In this document: piece after piece, positions 36,057-44,331 of the stretch | How positions within the stretch are numbered: position 1 is the first letter of the stretch | Layout: every line of letters begins with the position of its first letter | Assembly (NCBI RefSeq): GCF_034087045.1 | Contig: NZ_CP139247.1 | Coordinates: forward strand, 2,320,001 to 2,384,000 | DNA from: Chitinophaga sancti | GTDB taxonomy: Bacteria; Bacteroidota; Bacteroidia; Chitinophagales; Chitinophagaceae | DNA: 64,000 bases | Direction of reading: 5' to 3' | The notes under the pieces: generated by a model | What the model was told of the DNA's origin: nothing | The model's database searches: none | What the model saw: the letters and a program-made list of their open reading frames with translations, nothing else | Program-made: the position numbers and the translations under genes

Positions 36057-36188
36057 AATTTTTAGTTTTTAAACGTGAAAAATTGAATGATTAACCCTTC
36101 AAAGATAAATAATTTAAACCCTAAAAACCAAATAAAAACAGCCACTGTATTGGTTTTTATCGTTTCGATCGCCCCATTTTCAAAATAA

Positions 36189-36214
36189 AAAAGCCCGTCC
36201 AAAGACGAGCTTTT
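36189..36214 (-). terminator. Terminator downstream of the TROVE gene
   Basis: AAAAGCCCGTC (36189-36199) pairs with GACGAGCTTTT (36204-36214), with one wobble and a CAAA loop. Read on the minus strand it is followed by a T-rich run, so it suits the TROVE gene that ends about 135 bp earlier on that strand. Confidence 0.7.
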
Positions 36215-36348
36215 AGAAAGCCAAAAGGGTAAAAAGAATAAGGGCTTTTTGTTTCAATTTTAGAGAATGAAGTAACCCGTTATAACGACACCTTCGCTTT
36301 ACTATTTTTTGAGGTTTAACTATGAATGAATCTCAGGGTATAAACAAA

Positions 36349-37878
36349 CTAGAATGCCAACGCTTTTATATGCTCCACCGCATCCTGTCCTCTCTCTATC
36401 GCCGCTATTATCTCAAACACCTTATCACTCCACCCACTTATCAAAAACACATCATTCTCTCCCACACTCACCGGTGTCTTACCTAATCCAGCCAAATCAA
36501 ACAAATACAACTTCGCATGTGGAACCATGTTTTTATACAGCTGCCACTGTGCTGCCAGTGTATTCTGATCATGCTTATTATTCGTCGTACTATCCCACAT
36601 CTGGCAATCTGTAAACATCATTACCTTATCCGCTACATGTTTACTCTTTATCAGATCAGCCAATACTTTATAACCATTCGTGCTATAACCCACCTCACCT
36701 TCTCTCCTGTAAAACGCATCCACATTTGCCAGTACATTCTTCTTAGGAAGGTCAACCACCTTCCACTTATCTCCAAACATACCCGTCATCACATTTTCGC
36801 ATTTATACTGTAGCAACATACCTAACAATAATCCAATATCATAGTATTTCACCACACTACGCGCTGATAAGGCTGTCTGCATAGAACCAGATACATCACA
36901 GGCAATCACGATACGCGTATCATCATCAAATCCTTTCAGGTGCTGTACCGAAATCTGTATCGCTGTTTCCAGCGCTTCCAGCACATCCTTTGTTCTTTTA
37001 TGTTTTACCTGTTTCAATTCACGGTAGGCCGACAAAAATCTAAAAGGCAATTGCTTTGAATGCAACACTGCTTTTTCATCAGTCAGATGTGCACAGACCT
37101 TTTTAATAATCCTGTCATCCACATCTGCCTGCAATAGATTACGCAGGTTACGCATCATTGCCATATACCCCATCATGTTAGCGTCGATCAATTGTTCCCA
37201 CGCATAGCGAAAGGCCTTTTGCCTATCGCCAGCGTCGGAATACTTTACCTGACCGGTAGCAGTCAGGGTCGTCTCCCAGGTATAGGGTACCTGCAGTTCA
37301 TCCTGCGCAATTTTATCGAACAGTAACTGCTGATCATCATCCTTTGGTTTTGGATGAACAATAAACAGGGCATCTTTTAATGTCACTGTCGCTGCGCGGT
37401 TATATTTTGCAAATTGATATTCATCAAATTTGTTGAATGCCATCGAGAGCCCCTTTTGTATCTGTTTGCTCAGGCGATGTAACTTTTTAGTCTCCTGTCG
37501 TTTATTTGACAGGGCATAGCATGCCAGCAGCTCAGTAATTTCATCTGCGCGCTGTACTACTCTGTTCACCATATTACTCACCAGTGCATTTCCAGTGTGC
37601 ACCTTTGCCAGCTCTACAGCCAGTGCCAGCGGAATACTACGCAGGTACATTTTTTCACGGGCATATATAGCCAGGCGGGCTACGAACTGAGGATCATTTT
37701 GTTTGATCAGCTTACGTATGCGCACCAGCCGGTTTTCACTTCCTTCATAAAACTGGTCATGGAAAGAAGCTGTAACAACAGCACTATACAGTTCCAGCTC
37801 TGGTGTAAGGGTGTAAGCCTTTGCACCTTCGTAGTTAACAGTGGAGGATACGTCCTTCTTTGATGTATTGAATCTCAT
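36349..37878 (-). CDS. TROVE-domain protein (Ro60/Rsr-like ring RNA-binding protein)
   Basis: A 509-residue ring-shaped RNA-binding protein candidate. ATG 37878 (MRFNTSKKDV) is preferred over the frame opening at 37950. The N-terminal ~280 residues are HEAT-like TROVE repeats (RIRKLIKQNDPQFVARLAIYAREKMYLRS). The C-terminal part is a von Willebrand A domain with an intact metal site, CDVSGSM (Asp328, Ser330, Ser332). Bacterial Ro proteins bind Y-like RNAs and work with nucleases in RNA quality control or stress. I see no RtcB, nuclease or obvious Y RNA next to it. Confidence 0.9.
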   Translation of the reverse strand: MRFNTSKKDVSSTVNYEGAKAYTLTPELELYSAVVTASFHDQFYEGSENRLVRIRKLIKQNDPQFVARLAIYAREKMYLRSIPLALAVELAKVHTGNALVSNMVNRVVQRADEITELLACYALSNKRQETKKLHRLSKQIQKGLSMAFNKFDEYQFAKYNRAATVTLKDALFIVHPKPKDDDQQLLFDKIAQDELQVPYTWETTLTATGQVKYSDAGDRQKAFRYAWEQLIDANMMGYMAMMRNLRNLLQADVDDRIIKKVCAHLTDEKAVLHSKQLPFRFLSAYRELKQVKHKRTKDVLEALETAIQISVQHLKGFDDDTRIVIACDVSGSMQTALSARSVVKYYDIGLLLGMLLQYKCENVMTGMFGDKWKVVDLPKKNVLANVDAFYRREGEVGYSTNGYKVLADLIKSKHVADKVMMFTDCQMWDSTTNNKHDQNTLAAQWQLYKNMVPHAKLYLFDLAGLGKTPVSVGENDVFLISGWSDKVFEIIAAIERGQDAVEHIKALAF

Positions 37879-37924
37879 GACGGTTTTATTTTCGTTTGTG
37901 ATAACAATACAAAGGTTGGACGTA

Positions 37925-37947
37925 AGTGCGCAGTTTTTTTGCGCACT
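37925..37947. terminator. Hairpin between propeller and TROVE genes
   Basis: AGTGCGCA (37925-37932) pairs with TGCGCACT (37940-37947) around a T-rich loop, only ~12 bp beyond the stop of the minus-strand propeller gene and ~47 bp upstream of the TROVE start. It could be a terminator or an operator for the TROVE gene. Confidence 0.45.
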
Positions 37948-37958
37948 CAAAAAAAGTT

Positions 37959-38774
37959 TTATTTTAATTTATAGGCTACAATCGTATTTTTAAAAAAGGT
38001 AGGTACATATAATGTTTGTGTCGCTGCATTATACCATATATCAGCAGTATTACTTTTTTGCTCCCGCGTATCCAGCAATACCTGTTTGGAACCGTCTGTC
38101 TTTACATAATAGATAATACCCTGCCAGCCACTTATTACAAATTCATTTTCTTTTACCTGTACAATTCCATCTGTACTGCCTTCCAGTCCTTCTGCAATGA
38201 TGGTCGGGTTTTTCTGCGCATCTATTTGCACCAGCTTACCATTAGTTAATGCATAGAGCATGGACCCAACTGCCAATAACCCATTTGCATTATCCATGTT
38301 TTCGAGGTACACAGATGGTTGTCCATCTTCAATTCTGTGAATTTTGTTGGCTCTGGAATCACTTACATACACCACACCTTTGGCATCTATGGTAATGTCG
38401 TTCAGCATCTTTGCGCCTTCGATAGGTATCCTGCGTACGATGGTACCGGTTTTGACATCAATTTCGGCTACAGCTGTCAGCTCCGCCACATACAGATGAC
38501 CTTTATACAATCCCATGCCTTTGTTGGCATTCAAGCCCCTGACCCATTCTTTGGTAATGATCTTACCATCCGGTCCTACCTTACTGATATAGCCGCTGCC
38601 TTCCTGTTTAGTACCCATGCTGGAAACGTATAAGAACTGTCCATTGGGTGCCAGCAGGGCAGACTCCGGGGTAGTAAGCAGGGTATCCGTCTGCCATAAC
38701 TTTTCCAGTGAGTGCTGGGCGAATAATGATACATGCGTAAAGATGATCGCGATTGCAATAAAGGTTGTTTTCAT
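37959..38774 (-). CDS. Secreted SMP-30/NHL-like beta-propeller protein
   Basis: A 271-residue exported protein (signal MKTTFIAIAIIFTHVSLFAQ). Six-bladed-propeller features repeat through it: ESALLAPNGQFLYVSSMG, LNDITIDAKGVVYVSDS, DGIVQVKENEFVISGW. Gluconolactonase-like proteins share this pattern and bind a metal through Glu/Asn/Asp. Only a partial set is apparent here, so a lactonase activity is a guess. It lies 15 bp after the relic end of the cytochrome/dehydrogenase gene and was probably co-transcribed with it. Confidence 0.75.
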   Translation of the reverse strand: MKTTFIAIAIIFTHVSLFAQHSLEKLWQTDTLLTTPESALLAPNGQFLYVSSMGTKQEGSGYISKVGPDGKIITKEWVRGLNANKGMGLYKGHLYVAELTAVAEIDVKTGTIVRRIPIEGAKMLNDITIDAKGVVYVSDSRANKIHRIEDGQPSVYLENMDNANGLLAVGSMLYALTNGKLVQIDAQKNPTIIAEGLEGSTDGIVQVKENEFVISGWQGIIYYVKTDGSKQVLLDTREQKSNTADIWYNAATQTLYVPTFFKNTIVAYKLK

Positions 38775-38788
38775 AATTATGTTATTTA

Positions 38789-38836
38789 TTAACGTGGCGT
38801 AATTCGTAACAGTGCATCCGGACTATTGGTGATCAT
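38789..38836 (-). pseudogene. C-terminal remnant of a sugar-dehydrogenase-like protein
   Basis: A 15-codon frame (ITNSPDALLRITPR) that begins inside the last codons of the cytochrome gene in another frame and stops 14 bp before the propeller gene. The ending resembles the closing strand of PQQ-type glucose/sorbosone dehydrogenase propellers. With the cytochrome gene it looks like the two ends of one gene after an internal deletion. Short, so uncertain. Confidence 0.4.
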
Positions 38837-39254
38837 TGACAAATTCAATACCATAGGGATCGGTGATTCCTTTTGTGATCAACTCCTGGATGCGTAGCGA
38901 ATACAACTTTGTTTTGACCAGTAAGGGCTTTTTCTCTTTTTTGACGATCTGTGGAGAATGTTGTGCCTTGAGGATATAGTCCGTTACCGCCTGAATATCA
39001 GCGTCTGGGATCACTCCCTGCCATTTGATCATTTCAGTTTTAGGAATGCCGGTTCGGATGGTATGCAGAATAGATGCCCTGTCATTTCCGAATTTCCATG
39101 TAGTTTTGATCAGTGCGGTAGCTGCACCGCCCTGTAGTTGGCCACCATGGCAGCCTGCGCAATACTTCTTATATACCTCGTTTCCCGGAGGAGCCGATGT
39201 AAAAGAGGAGATGCATATTAGTACAGCTATAAGAAGGCCTGCTACGCTTTTCAT
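38823..39254 (-). CDS. Periplasmic c-type cytochrome domain protein, probably truncated
   Basis: A 143-residue protein with signal peptide (1-21) and a single haem c site, Cys32-x-x-Cys35-His36, with a likely axial Met in KTEMIKW (~74). A cytochrome domain of this size normally ends near residue 100; the remaining tail (LYSLRIQELITKGITDPYGIEFVNDH) resembles the beginning of a dehydrogenase propeller. It ends abruptly in TAG, and the expected C-terminal strand of such a propeller follows in another frame. I infer an internal deletion of a larger cytochrome-dehydrogenase fusion. The haem domain could still be made. Confidence 0.75.
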   Translation of the reverse strand: MKSVAGLLIAVLICISSFTSAPPGNEVYKKYCAGCHGGQLQGGAATALIKTTWKFGNDRASILHTIRTGIPKTEMIKWQGVIPDADIQAVTDYILKAQHSPQIVKKEKKPLLVKTKLYSLRIQELITKGITDPYGIEFVNDHQ

Positions 39255-39368
39255 AAGGTCAACATTTCAACGTTTCATAACCGAATATAAGAAAGGAAAG
39301 GGGCAAAAAGAAGAATATTATGCATAAACTGGTTGTCTAAAATCTATTACCTTTTGTTTACAATACAT

Positions 39369-39998
39369 ATGAAGAAAGGAATACTCATTATTGCCCTTTT
39401 AGGTTTGACCCTGTTCATTGGTGTGAACGCCAGAAAAAGACCTGTAACTCCCCCTGTCATGCACAGTGGAGATCTGATTTTCCAAACCTCTCAGTCTGCA
39501 CAAAGCAAGGCGATCCAGTTGGCCACAAAATCCAGGTACTCTCATTGTGGAATCGTGTATAAAGAAGGAGATAAGTTTTATGTGTTTGAAGCTGTGCAGC
39601 CGGTAAAGCGGACACCGCTGGATCAATGGATTGCGAGAGGGAAGGGTGGCCATTATGTGATTAAACGACTGAAGAATGCGGATAAAGTGTTGACGCCAGA
39701 AGCGTTGAAGAAAATGCAGCAGGTAGGAAAGACGTTTACCGGGAAGAATTATGATCTTACTTTTGAATGGAGTGATGACCGGATGTATTGTTCAGAACTT
39801 ATCTGGAAAGTTTATCAACGGGCTACAGGTATTGAGATTGGAAAATTGGAGACATTAAGTGAATTTGATCTGACGAGTGATGTGGTGAAAGCTAAGATGA
39901 AAGAACGATATGGGAATAATATTCCGAAAGATGAAGTGGTGATTTCCCCAAAAGCAATATTTGAGAGTGAACTGTTAACAGCGATTATTGACAAGTAA
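39369..39998 (+). CDS. YiiX-like permuted papain-fold (NlpC/P60-superfamily) enzyme
   Basis: A 209-residue exported protein. ATG 39369 is preferred because it starts a basic-hydrophobic leader (MKKGILIIALLGLTLF); the frame is open upstream only from a TTG. The circularly permuted order is visible: His59 in YSHCGIVY comes first and Cys141 in MYCSELIWKVY second. The MHSGDLIFQTSQSAQSKAI segment is the usual lead-in. Relatives cleave amide or ester bonds in cell-wall or lipid substrates. It has no operon partner. Confidence 0.85.
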   Translation: MKKGILIIALLGLTLFIGVNARKRPVTPPVMHSGDLIFQTSQSAQSKAIQLATKSRYSHCGIVYKEGDKFYVFEAVQPVKRTPLDQWIARGKGGHYVIKRLKNADKVLTPEALKKMQQVGKTFTGKNYDLTFEWSDDRMYCSELIWKVYQRATGIEIGKLETLSEFDLTSDVVKAKMKERYGNNIPKDEVVISPKAIFESELLTAIIDK

Positions 39999-40160
39999 TA
40001 CCTACGAAAGGATCAACTTTTCAATTGGTGGAAAGGTTGACAAAACAGTTGGTTATCTTTACGTCGCACACAAAAAAGATTTACCTGAAATGAATCCCGG
40101 CTGATTGATCATGTTGAAAGAAATAGGAGATGGCTGGTACATTTATAAGACAACCTGATA

Positions 40161-40478
40161 ATGAGCAAAAGGAAATACTCAAAAGCGACAATAGCCATTA
40201 TAAATGAATTAAAAACCGATCAACGGGCCTACCGGTACGAAGAAGACGGTAATAAATATGGGTTACTGATCCTCTACCGTGGAGAAACCCTGTTTTACCA
40301 GGAAAATGACCGTGCCCTGCTGTGTGAGATCGCTGCCAGGTTTGCAGTTATTAACCCTGAAACAATTGTTCAATGGGATGATAATACTGATATTCACTCA
40401 GATGAACGTGCGGCTATCCTTGATAAAATCATGACACTCTACAAAAAAGCGTACAAAGACGATCTGAAAATTTATTAG
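40161..40478 (+). CDS. Unknown small protein (105 aa)
   Basis: A soluble, mixed-charge protein with no signal peptide or membrane segment; I do not recognise a family. A 15-codon frame (40111-40158) ends 2 bp before its start and might be a leader or simply chance. The next gene begins 56 bp downstream behind its own promoter. Confidence 0.55.
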   Translation: MSKRKYSKATIAIINELKTDQRAYRYEEDGNKYGLLILYRGETLFYQENDRALLCEIAARFAVINPETIVQWDDNTDIHSDERAAILDKIMTLYKKAYKDDLKIY

Positions 40479-40484
40479 AGAAAA

Positions 40485-40516
40485 TTTGTGTAGTTAAATA
40501 GCTACTCATATATTTG
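40485..40516 (+). promoter_or_regulatory. Bacteroidota-type promoter for the DoxX-like gene
   Basis: TTTG (40485-40488) and TATATTTG (40509-40516, an exact TAnnTTTG) are separated by 20 bp, the classic -33/-7 layout of the Bacteroidota primary sigma factor. The -7 box lies 18 bp before the DoxX-like start codon. Confidence 0.75.
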
Positions 40517-40531
40517 TAGCCAAATAGCTAC
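40490..40531. promoter_or_regulatory. Two 16-bp operator-like repeats overlapping the promoter
   Basis: GTAGTTAAATAGCTAC (40490-40505) lies in the -33/-7 spacer, and GTAGCCAAATAGCTAC (40516-40531) covers the expected transcription start. They differ at two positions; the second has perfect GTAGC/GCTAC inverted ends. This placement fits a repressor that blocks polymerase. No regulator gene is adjacent. Confidence 0.65.
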
Positions 40532-40534
40532 ATA

Positions 40535-40903
40535 ATGACAAAGCGAAACAATATCATCTATTGGACAGCGACTATCGTCCTTTCCTTATTCATGTTAGTA
40601 GGGGGAATAGCGCAGATTTTCAGGCAAAAGGACAATGTGGATGGAATCATCCATTTGGGATACCCGCTTTATTTCATGACTATCCTTGGGGTGTGGAAAA
40701 TATTGGGTGTCATCGCGATCCTCACACCCCGGTTTCCGCTGGTAAAAGAATGGGCGTATGCAGGATTTTTCTTTGCCATGACAGGCGCCGTCATTTCTCA
40801 CATTGCTGCAGGAGATCAATTTGCACATTTCATTGCACCACTGGTATTTGCAATACTAACCGTGGTATCCTGGTATTTCAGACCTGCAGGTAGAAAGCTG
40901 TAA
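40535..40903 (+). CDS. DoxX-like four-helix membrane protein
   Basis: A 122-residue inner-membrane protein with about four hydrophobic helices. The segments WTATIVLSLFMLVGGIAQIF, HLGYPLYFMTILGVWKILGVIAIL and EWAYAGFFFAMTGAVISHIAAGD are typical of the DoxX-like family. Relatives are often controlled by ArsR/MarR-type regulators, which fits the paired repeats over its promoter. Converges with the next gene with 3 bp between stops. Confidence 0.85.
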   Translation: MTKRNNIIYWTATIVLSLFMLVGGIAQIFRQKDNVDGIIHLGYPLYFMTILGVWKILGVIAILTPRFPLVKEWAYAGFFFAMTGAVISHIAAGDQFAHFIAPLVFAILTVVSWYFRPAGRKL

Positions 40904-40906
40904 GGG

Positions 40907-42253
40907 TCAGGAGAGCTGATCCCATACCTCCCTGAAATCCTTGTCGCGCAATACTTCGCCCAGGTCGTAAGCATCATACCCGGTAGAACGTATCGCATCT
41001 CTGCATTGTAGCAATAGTTGCACACATTTTTCTTTATTACCTGATTTAATGGCAAGCCTTGCCATGGAAATGTAAGGATGTGAATAGTAATTTCTGCCCA
41101 GTACGGCCGCCAGTTGCAGCTTTTCTTCTGCCTGGTGGTTGATGGAGGGAGACTTGTAATCGTAGGCCATTCCGGTATAGGCAAGCAGGAAATCGCCCCA
41201 GTAAAGATTCAGCTGAAAATCCTCTTCATGCTGATATACCTGTGAAAAAAGCTGCAGCCCGTGTTCAAAGGTATTGATCAGTTTTTCGTAAGCCCCCTGC
41301 TCATGATAGATCCGTGCGATGGCAAGCAATGCGTTAGTGGCATATACGGGAAAGGTCCAGGCAGCAGGCTGTTGTACATGACCTTTGGTGAAAAACTCTA
41401 CCGAAATCCAGTAATAGGCCAGTTGCAAATCGTTCTCTTTCAATCTTTTGGCAGTATCGGCAAATCCTTTGCCCAAACGGTTCAGCAGTTCAGGATCTTC
41501 TGTATAATGGCCTTCAAGTGGCTGTAACAGCAAGGCGGTTTGCGCGACCATTATAGCCTTGTATGCTGCATCAATTTCCGGCGAGTCGTGAAAGAGGATG
41601 TAATGGTAGGTTTCAGCCCAGTCGAGGTAAACGAGCGGTTGTTTTTCTGCCAGTTCATGCATAGCGCTTTCGAACTCACGTAACAGCCGCTGGTGCCAGT
41701 AATGATTCTGCTCAAAAGGGAGACTGCGTACCCTGAAGCATAGATGAACCAACGCGCTGATAGCAGTGATATCCCTGAGCACAGGTCTGAAAAAATATAG
41801 TAATTCGGTGAAGGCTTCAGTCGTGAATTGCTTTGTGATTTCCATTTTATCCGTCAGCGCCCTCACCATCGACATTTGTATGTCGGTGGTTTGCGGGGCG
41901 ATGTTGTATATGCGGATAGCTTCCTGGATGTATCGTAACTTATCTTCAAATGCTTCTGCACGATCTGCCAGGTTTTGGTAACAATAGCCTCGTTCCTGTG
42001 AGTATAGCTGATCGGGAAAGAAATGCTGAATGGAGTCGATAATACCAAGCAGGTAAAAGATAAAGTCTTCCGGGTTGCTTACTTTACCGCAGTCCAGGTC
42101 ATACACACCATAGGAGTAAACCATATCATAGGCACCAATAATTTCTTCCTTATATTCTTCCAGTTGGGTCGGTGAAAGGCTTTCTACCAGGGCATCCATT
42201 TCTTCGACGTCATATCTTTCGGCCAGTTCTTTCAGCTGAGGGATGATATTCAT
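40907..42253 (-). CDS. TPR-like helical repeat protein, unknown role
   Basis: A 448-residue soluble, almost entirely helical protein. Periodic A/L/Y-rich helix pairs (LADRAEAFEDKLRYIQEAIRIY, ALLAIARIYHEQGAYEKLI, LQLAAVLGRNYYSHPYISMARLAI) suggest tetratricopeptide-like repeats. No catalytic motif is apparent. Its upstream region contains two short palindromes (42301-42313 and 42356-42370). Confidence 0.6.
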   Translation of the reverse strand: MNIIPQLKELAERYDVEEMDALVESLSPTQLEEYKEEIIGAYDMVYSYGVYDLDCGKVSNPEDFIFYLLGIIDSIQHFFPDQLYSQERGYCYQNLADRAEAFEDKLRYIQEAIRIYNIAPQTTDIQMSMVRALTDKMEITKQFTTEAFTELLYFFRPVLRDITAISALVHLCFRVRSLPFEQNHYWHQRLLREFESAMHELAEKQPLVYLDWAETYHYILFHDSPEIDAAYKAIMVAQTALLLQPLEGHYTEDPELLNRLGKGFADTAKRLKENDLQLAYYWISVEFFTKGHVQQPAAWTFPVYATNALLAIARIYHEQGAYEKLINTFEHGLQLFSQVYQHEEDFQLNLYWGDFLLAYTGMAYDYKSPSINHQAEEKLQLAAVLGRNYYSHPYISMARLAIKSGNKEKCVQLLLQCRDAIRSTGYDAYDLGEVLRDKDFREVWDQLS

Positions 42254-42355
42254 TTGCTAAAAATAATCAAAGAGAACAATTTTTCAGAGGGGTAAGATCA
42301 ATAGCTAAGCTATAATATCATCCTATTACCATAAGTACATGAAAAGGATATCTCT

Positions 42356-42370
42356 ATATCGATTCGATAT
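42356..42370. promoter_or_regulatory. Short palindrome
   Basis: ATATCGA-T-TCGATAT is a perfect 7-1-7 palindrome in the intergenic region between the divergent helical-repeat gene and the 179-aa gene. A second imperfect palindrome (ATAGCT-A-AGCTAT, 42301-42313) lies 50 bp away. Possible operators, no known binder. Confidence 0.25.
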
Positions 42371-42476
42371 TGAGGTGCCCATTAAGTGATGTATTAGTAC
42401 TCATTTGGCGTTATTGTCGCACTATTATTTCAAAGAATTGTTTTAAATTGATTTTACAACCCCAAAATTGTTTGTT

Positions 42477-43016
42477 ATGGCTATTGTCAAAGACAACTTA
42501 CTACTTCAGTCCGTGGAGGGTACTCTCGGCAATCAATTCACAATTTATAGACGGAACGGGCAGATTATTATAGCGAAGAAGCGTGGTCCGTCAAAGAACA
42601 AGCCGACTAAAAAGCAGCTGGAAGCGAGGTATAAGATGCGCGTTGCGGCAGCTTATGCAAAGGTGATCATACAGGATCCTGCTATAAAGGCATATTATAA
42701 ATCACTGGCCGGACCTGGCCAGAATGCCTATAATATGGCCGTGAAGGATGCTTACAGGTCTCCTGAGATTCAGAATATTCAGTTCGAAGACGAGACCGTA
42801 GTGGTAACGGCAAAGGATGAATTCAGGGTAGCGGAGGTGGAAGTACGGGTATATGCTGCGGCGGGTGTAATGCTGGAAAGAGGGAAGGCGGTTTTAGGCA
42901 GGAATGGCGTGGATTGGTATTATAAGGCTGCGGCTTTACCGGCTGGTGGCCAGGTCGTGGTGGTGGCGGTAGATCTGCCCGGGAATGGAACGGTCAGGGA
43001 AATAAGGGTAGAATAA
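42477..43016 (+). CDS. Unknown Bacteroidota protein (179 aa)
   Basis: ATG 42477 is taken as the start (MAIVKDNLLLQSVEGTLGNQ); a TTG 9 bp earlier is in frame. The N-terminal half is basic and helical (GPSKNKPTKKQLEARYKMRVAAAYAKVI), and the C-terminal half is beta-rich with alternating Val (VVVTAKDEFRVAEVEVRVYAAAG). I recall similar proteins in Bacteroidota without known function. No signal peptide. Standalone gene with ~210 bp on each side that show no further genes. Confidence 0.55.
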   Translation: MAIVKDNLLLQSVEGTLGNQFTIYRRNGQIIIAKKRGPSKNKPTKKQLEARYKMRVAAAYAKVIIQDPAIKAYYKSLAGPGQNAYNMAVKDAYRSPEIQNIQFEDETVVVTAKDEFRVAEVEVRVYAAAGVMLERGKAVLGRNGVDWYYKAAALPAGGQVVVVAVDLPGNGTVREIRVE

Positions 43017-43233
43017 ATGGGGTATTGGAAATTAGAAAGTGGTCACCCTTTCTGCTTTTACCCTTTTTGATCTTTGTTTTCTCAAAGAACGTTTCTTTGT
43101 GGGCTCTTGTAATGTAATTGGTCTTCCTGGCCCGGAACACTACTTTTCTATAGGCATTAAAATAACCGGTTACCGTGGAGCTGTTTAGTTCCAGATTAAA
43201 GAAATGGTTATCTTAGTCACATAGCTTAATCAC

Positions 43234-44262
43234 ATGAACTATCCTATTTGCGACATTCACGGCATCAACATCCATGACAAGCTTTACTACACAAAAAAAT
43301 TCCTGACCAACGAATATGTTATTGCCAATCACCTCGCCAAACATATCCATTTATACGATAACATGGTATGGGCGGACTACCTGTTCTTTAACGATCTGCA
43401 AGGCAACATCCGTTCATTGAATGAGCATAATACAAGATATTATTTTGATCAGGTAGTGCGTTCTGGTCCGTACGAAACCACTGATACTATTTATACTTTT
43501 AACAGCAATAAAGAATTGCTGCAACGGAGCATTCAGGAAGGCAGTGATAAAAATATGTCAAAAGAGGAGCAGTTTTTTGTCGAAAGTCTTAAGCAACCGC
43601 ACACTATTAAAAGAATAAACTCTTTTAATGGTATTGTAAGTAAAACCCAGGAGGTATTTTTAAGTAATACGTTGGAGTATATAGGAGGCATTACCCGGTT
43701 TATGGCTACTAATGAGACAGAACAGTGGGCGCGACAGGGGCCATCCACAAGCCGGTATGGTATACGTAACGGCCGGCCACCTCAGAAAATACACAACCGG
43801 AACAACAAGAACGAACAAACAAAAACAACCATTGCTTATAATGAAGCTTATCAGATTACAAGCTACCAGGCTTTTAGTCAGAAAAACAAAACGCAATTAC
43901 TGTATGAAGCTGTGTTCTGCTATGATAACAACCAGGCACTTGAAAAAATAACATACAATCGTTATCCTCCTAACCATGCCTTTTCAACTGATCTATCATT
44001 TGAATATGACAACCGGGGATTATTAATCAGTTGCACGAAGGGAGGCTCCAAACAATGCTGGCAATATGATGAACAGGGCAATCCCGTTTATCACAGCCAG
44101 GATAATGTATTAGGTCAGAAGTACTTTGAAACCACCTTTTCTTATACCTATGATCACGCAGGTAATTGGATCACCCGCACAAAAAGCGACTACCGCCTTA
44201 CGCAGGGTTACAAAACAAAATTTCAGGAAAACGATACTGAACGGGTTATTGAATATTATTAG
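43234..44262 (+). CDS. YD-repeat-like protein without signal peptide
   Basis: A 342-residue protein whose second half contains RHS/YD-like units (FEYDNRGLLISCTKGG, QYDEQGNPVYHS, YTYDHAGNWITRTKS). Unlike the large RHS protein at 54 kb it has no export signal, no DUF6443 domain and no RHS core. The first half is not recognisable. It may be a shell fragment or an independent YD family. It lies 5' to a displaced RHS toxin tail, and about here the small genes become AT-rich. Confidence 0.55.
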   Translation: MNYPICDIHGINIHDKLYYTKKFLTNEYVIANHLAKHIHLYDNMVWADYLFFNDLQGNIRSLNEHNTRYYFDQVVRSGPYETTDTIYTFNSNKELLQRSIQEGSDKNMSKEEQFFVESLKQPHTIKRINSFNGIVSKTQEVFLSNTLEYIGGITRFMATNETEQWARQGPSTSRYGIRNGRPPQKIHNRNNKNEQTKTTIAYNEAYQITSYQAFSQKNKTQLLYEAVFCYDNNQALEKITYNRYPPNHAFSTDLSFEYDNRGLLISCTKGGSKQCWQYDEQGNPVYHSQDNVLGQKYFETTFSYTYDHAGNWITRTKSDYRLTQGYKTKFQENDTERVIEYY

Positions 44263-44331
44263 TGCCTCTTGCTACTTTCCTGATATCAGTTTGCGCTGCT
44301 CCCTCTTTTTTTTCTTGGATTTCACGTAAAG

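Larger units (their letters stand above)
35452..36094 (-). repeat. Tandem 324-bp duplication (promoter + antitoxin + toxin start)
   Basis: Sequence 35452-~35775 aligns with 35776-~36094 at a constant offset of 324 bp. The unit holds the upstream region, the 64-aa gene and the first ~28 toxin codons. Long identical runs remain, especially over the 3' half of the small gene and the toxin start. Confidence 0.8.

Noticed and set aside
36215..36348. Y-RNA-like gene beside the TROVE gene
   Set aside because: I could not find the expected long closing stem; kept only as something to test.
37879..37950. Longer N-terminus for the TROVE gene
   Set aside because: The extra 24 residues cover the hairpin/promoter region, and the family start fits MRFNTSKK.
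40111..40158. 15-codon frame before the 105-aa gene
   Set aside because: Too short and without a regulatory pattern; it may be chance.
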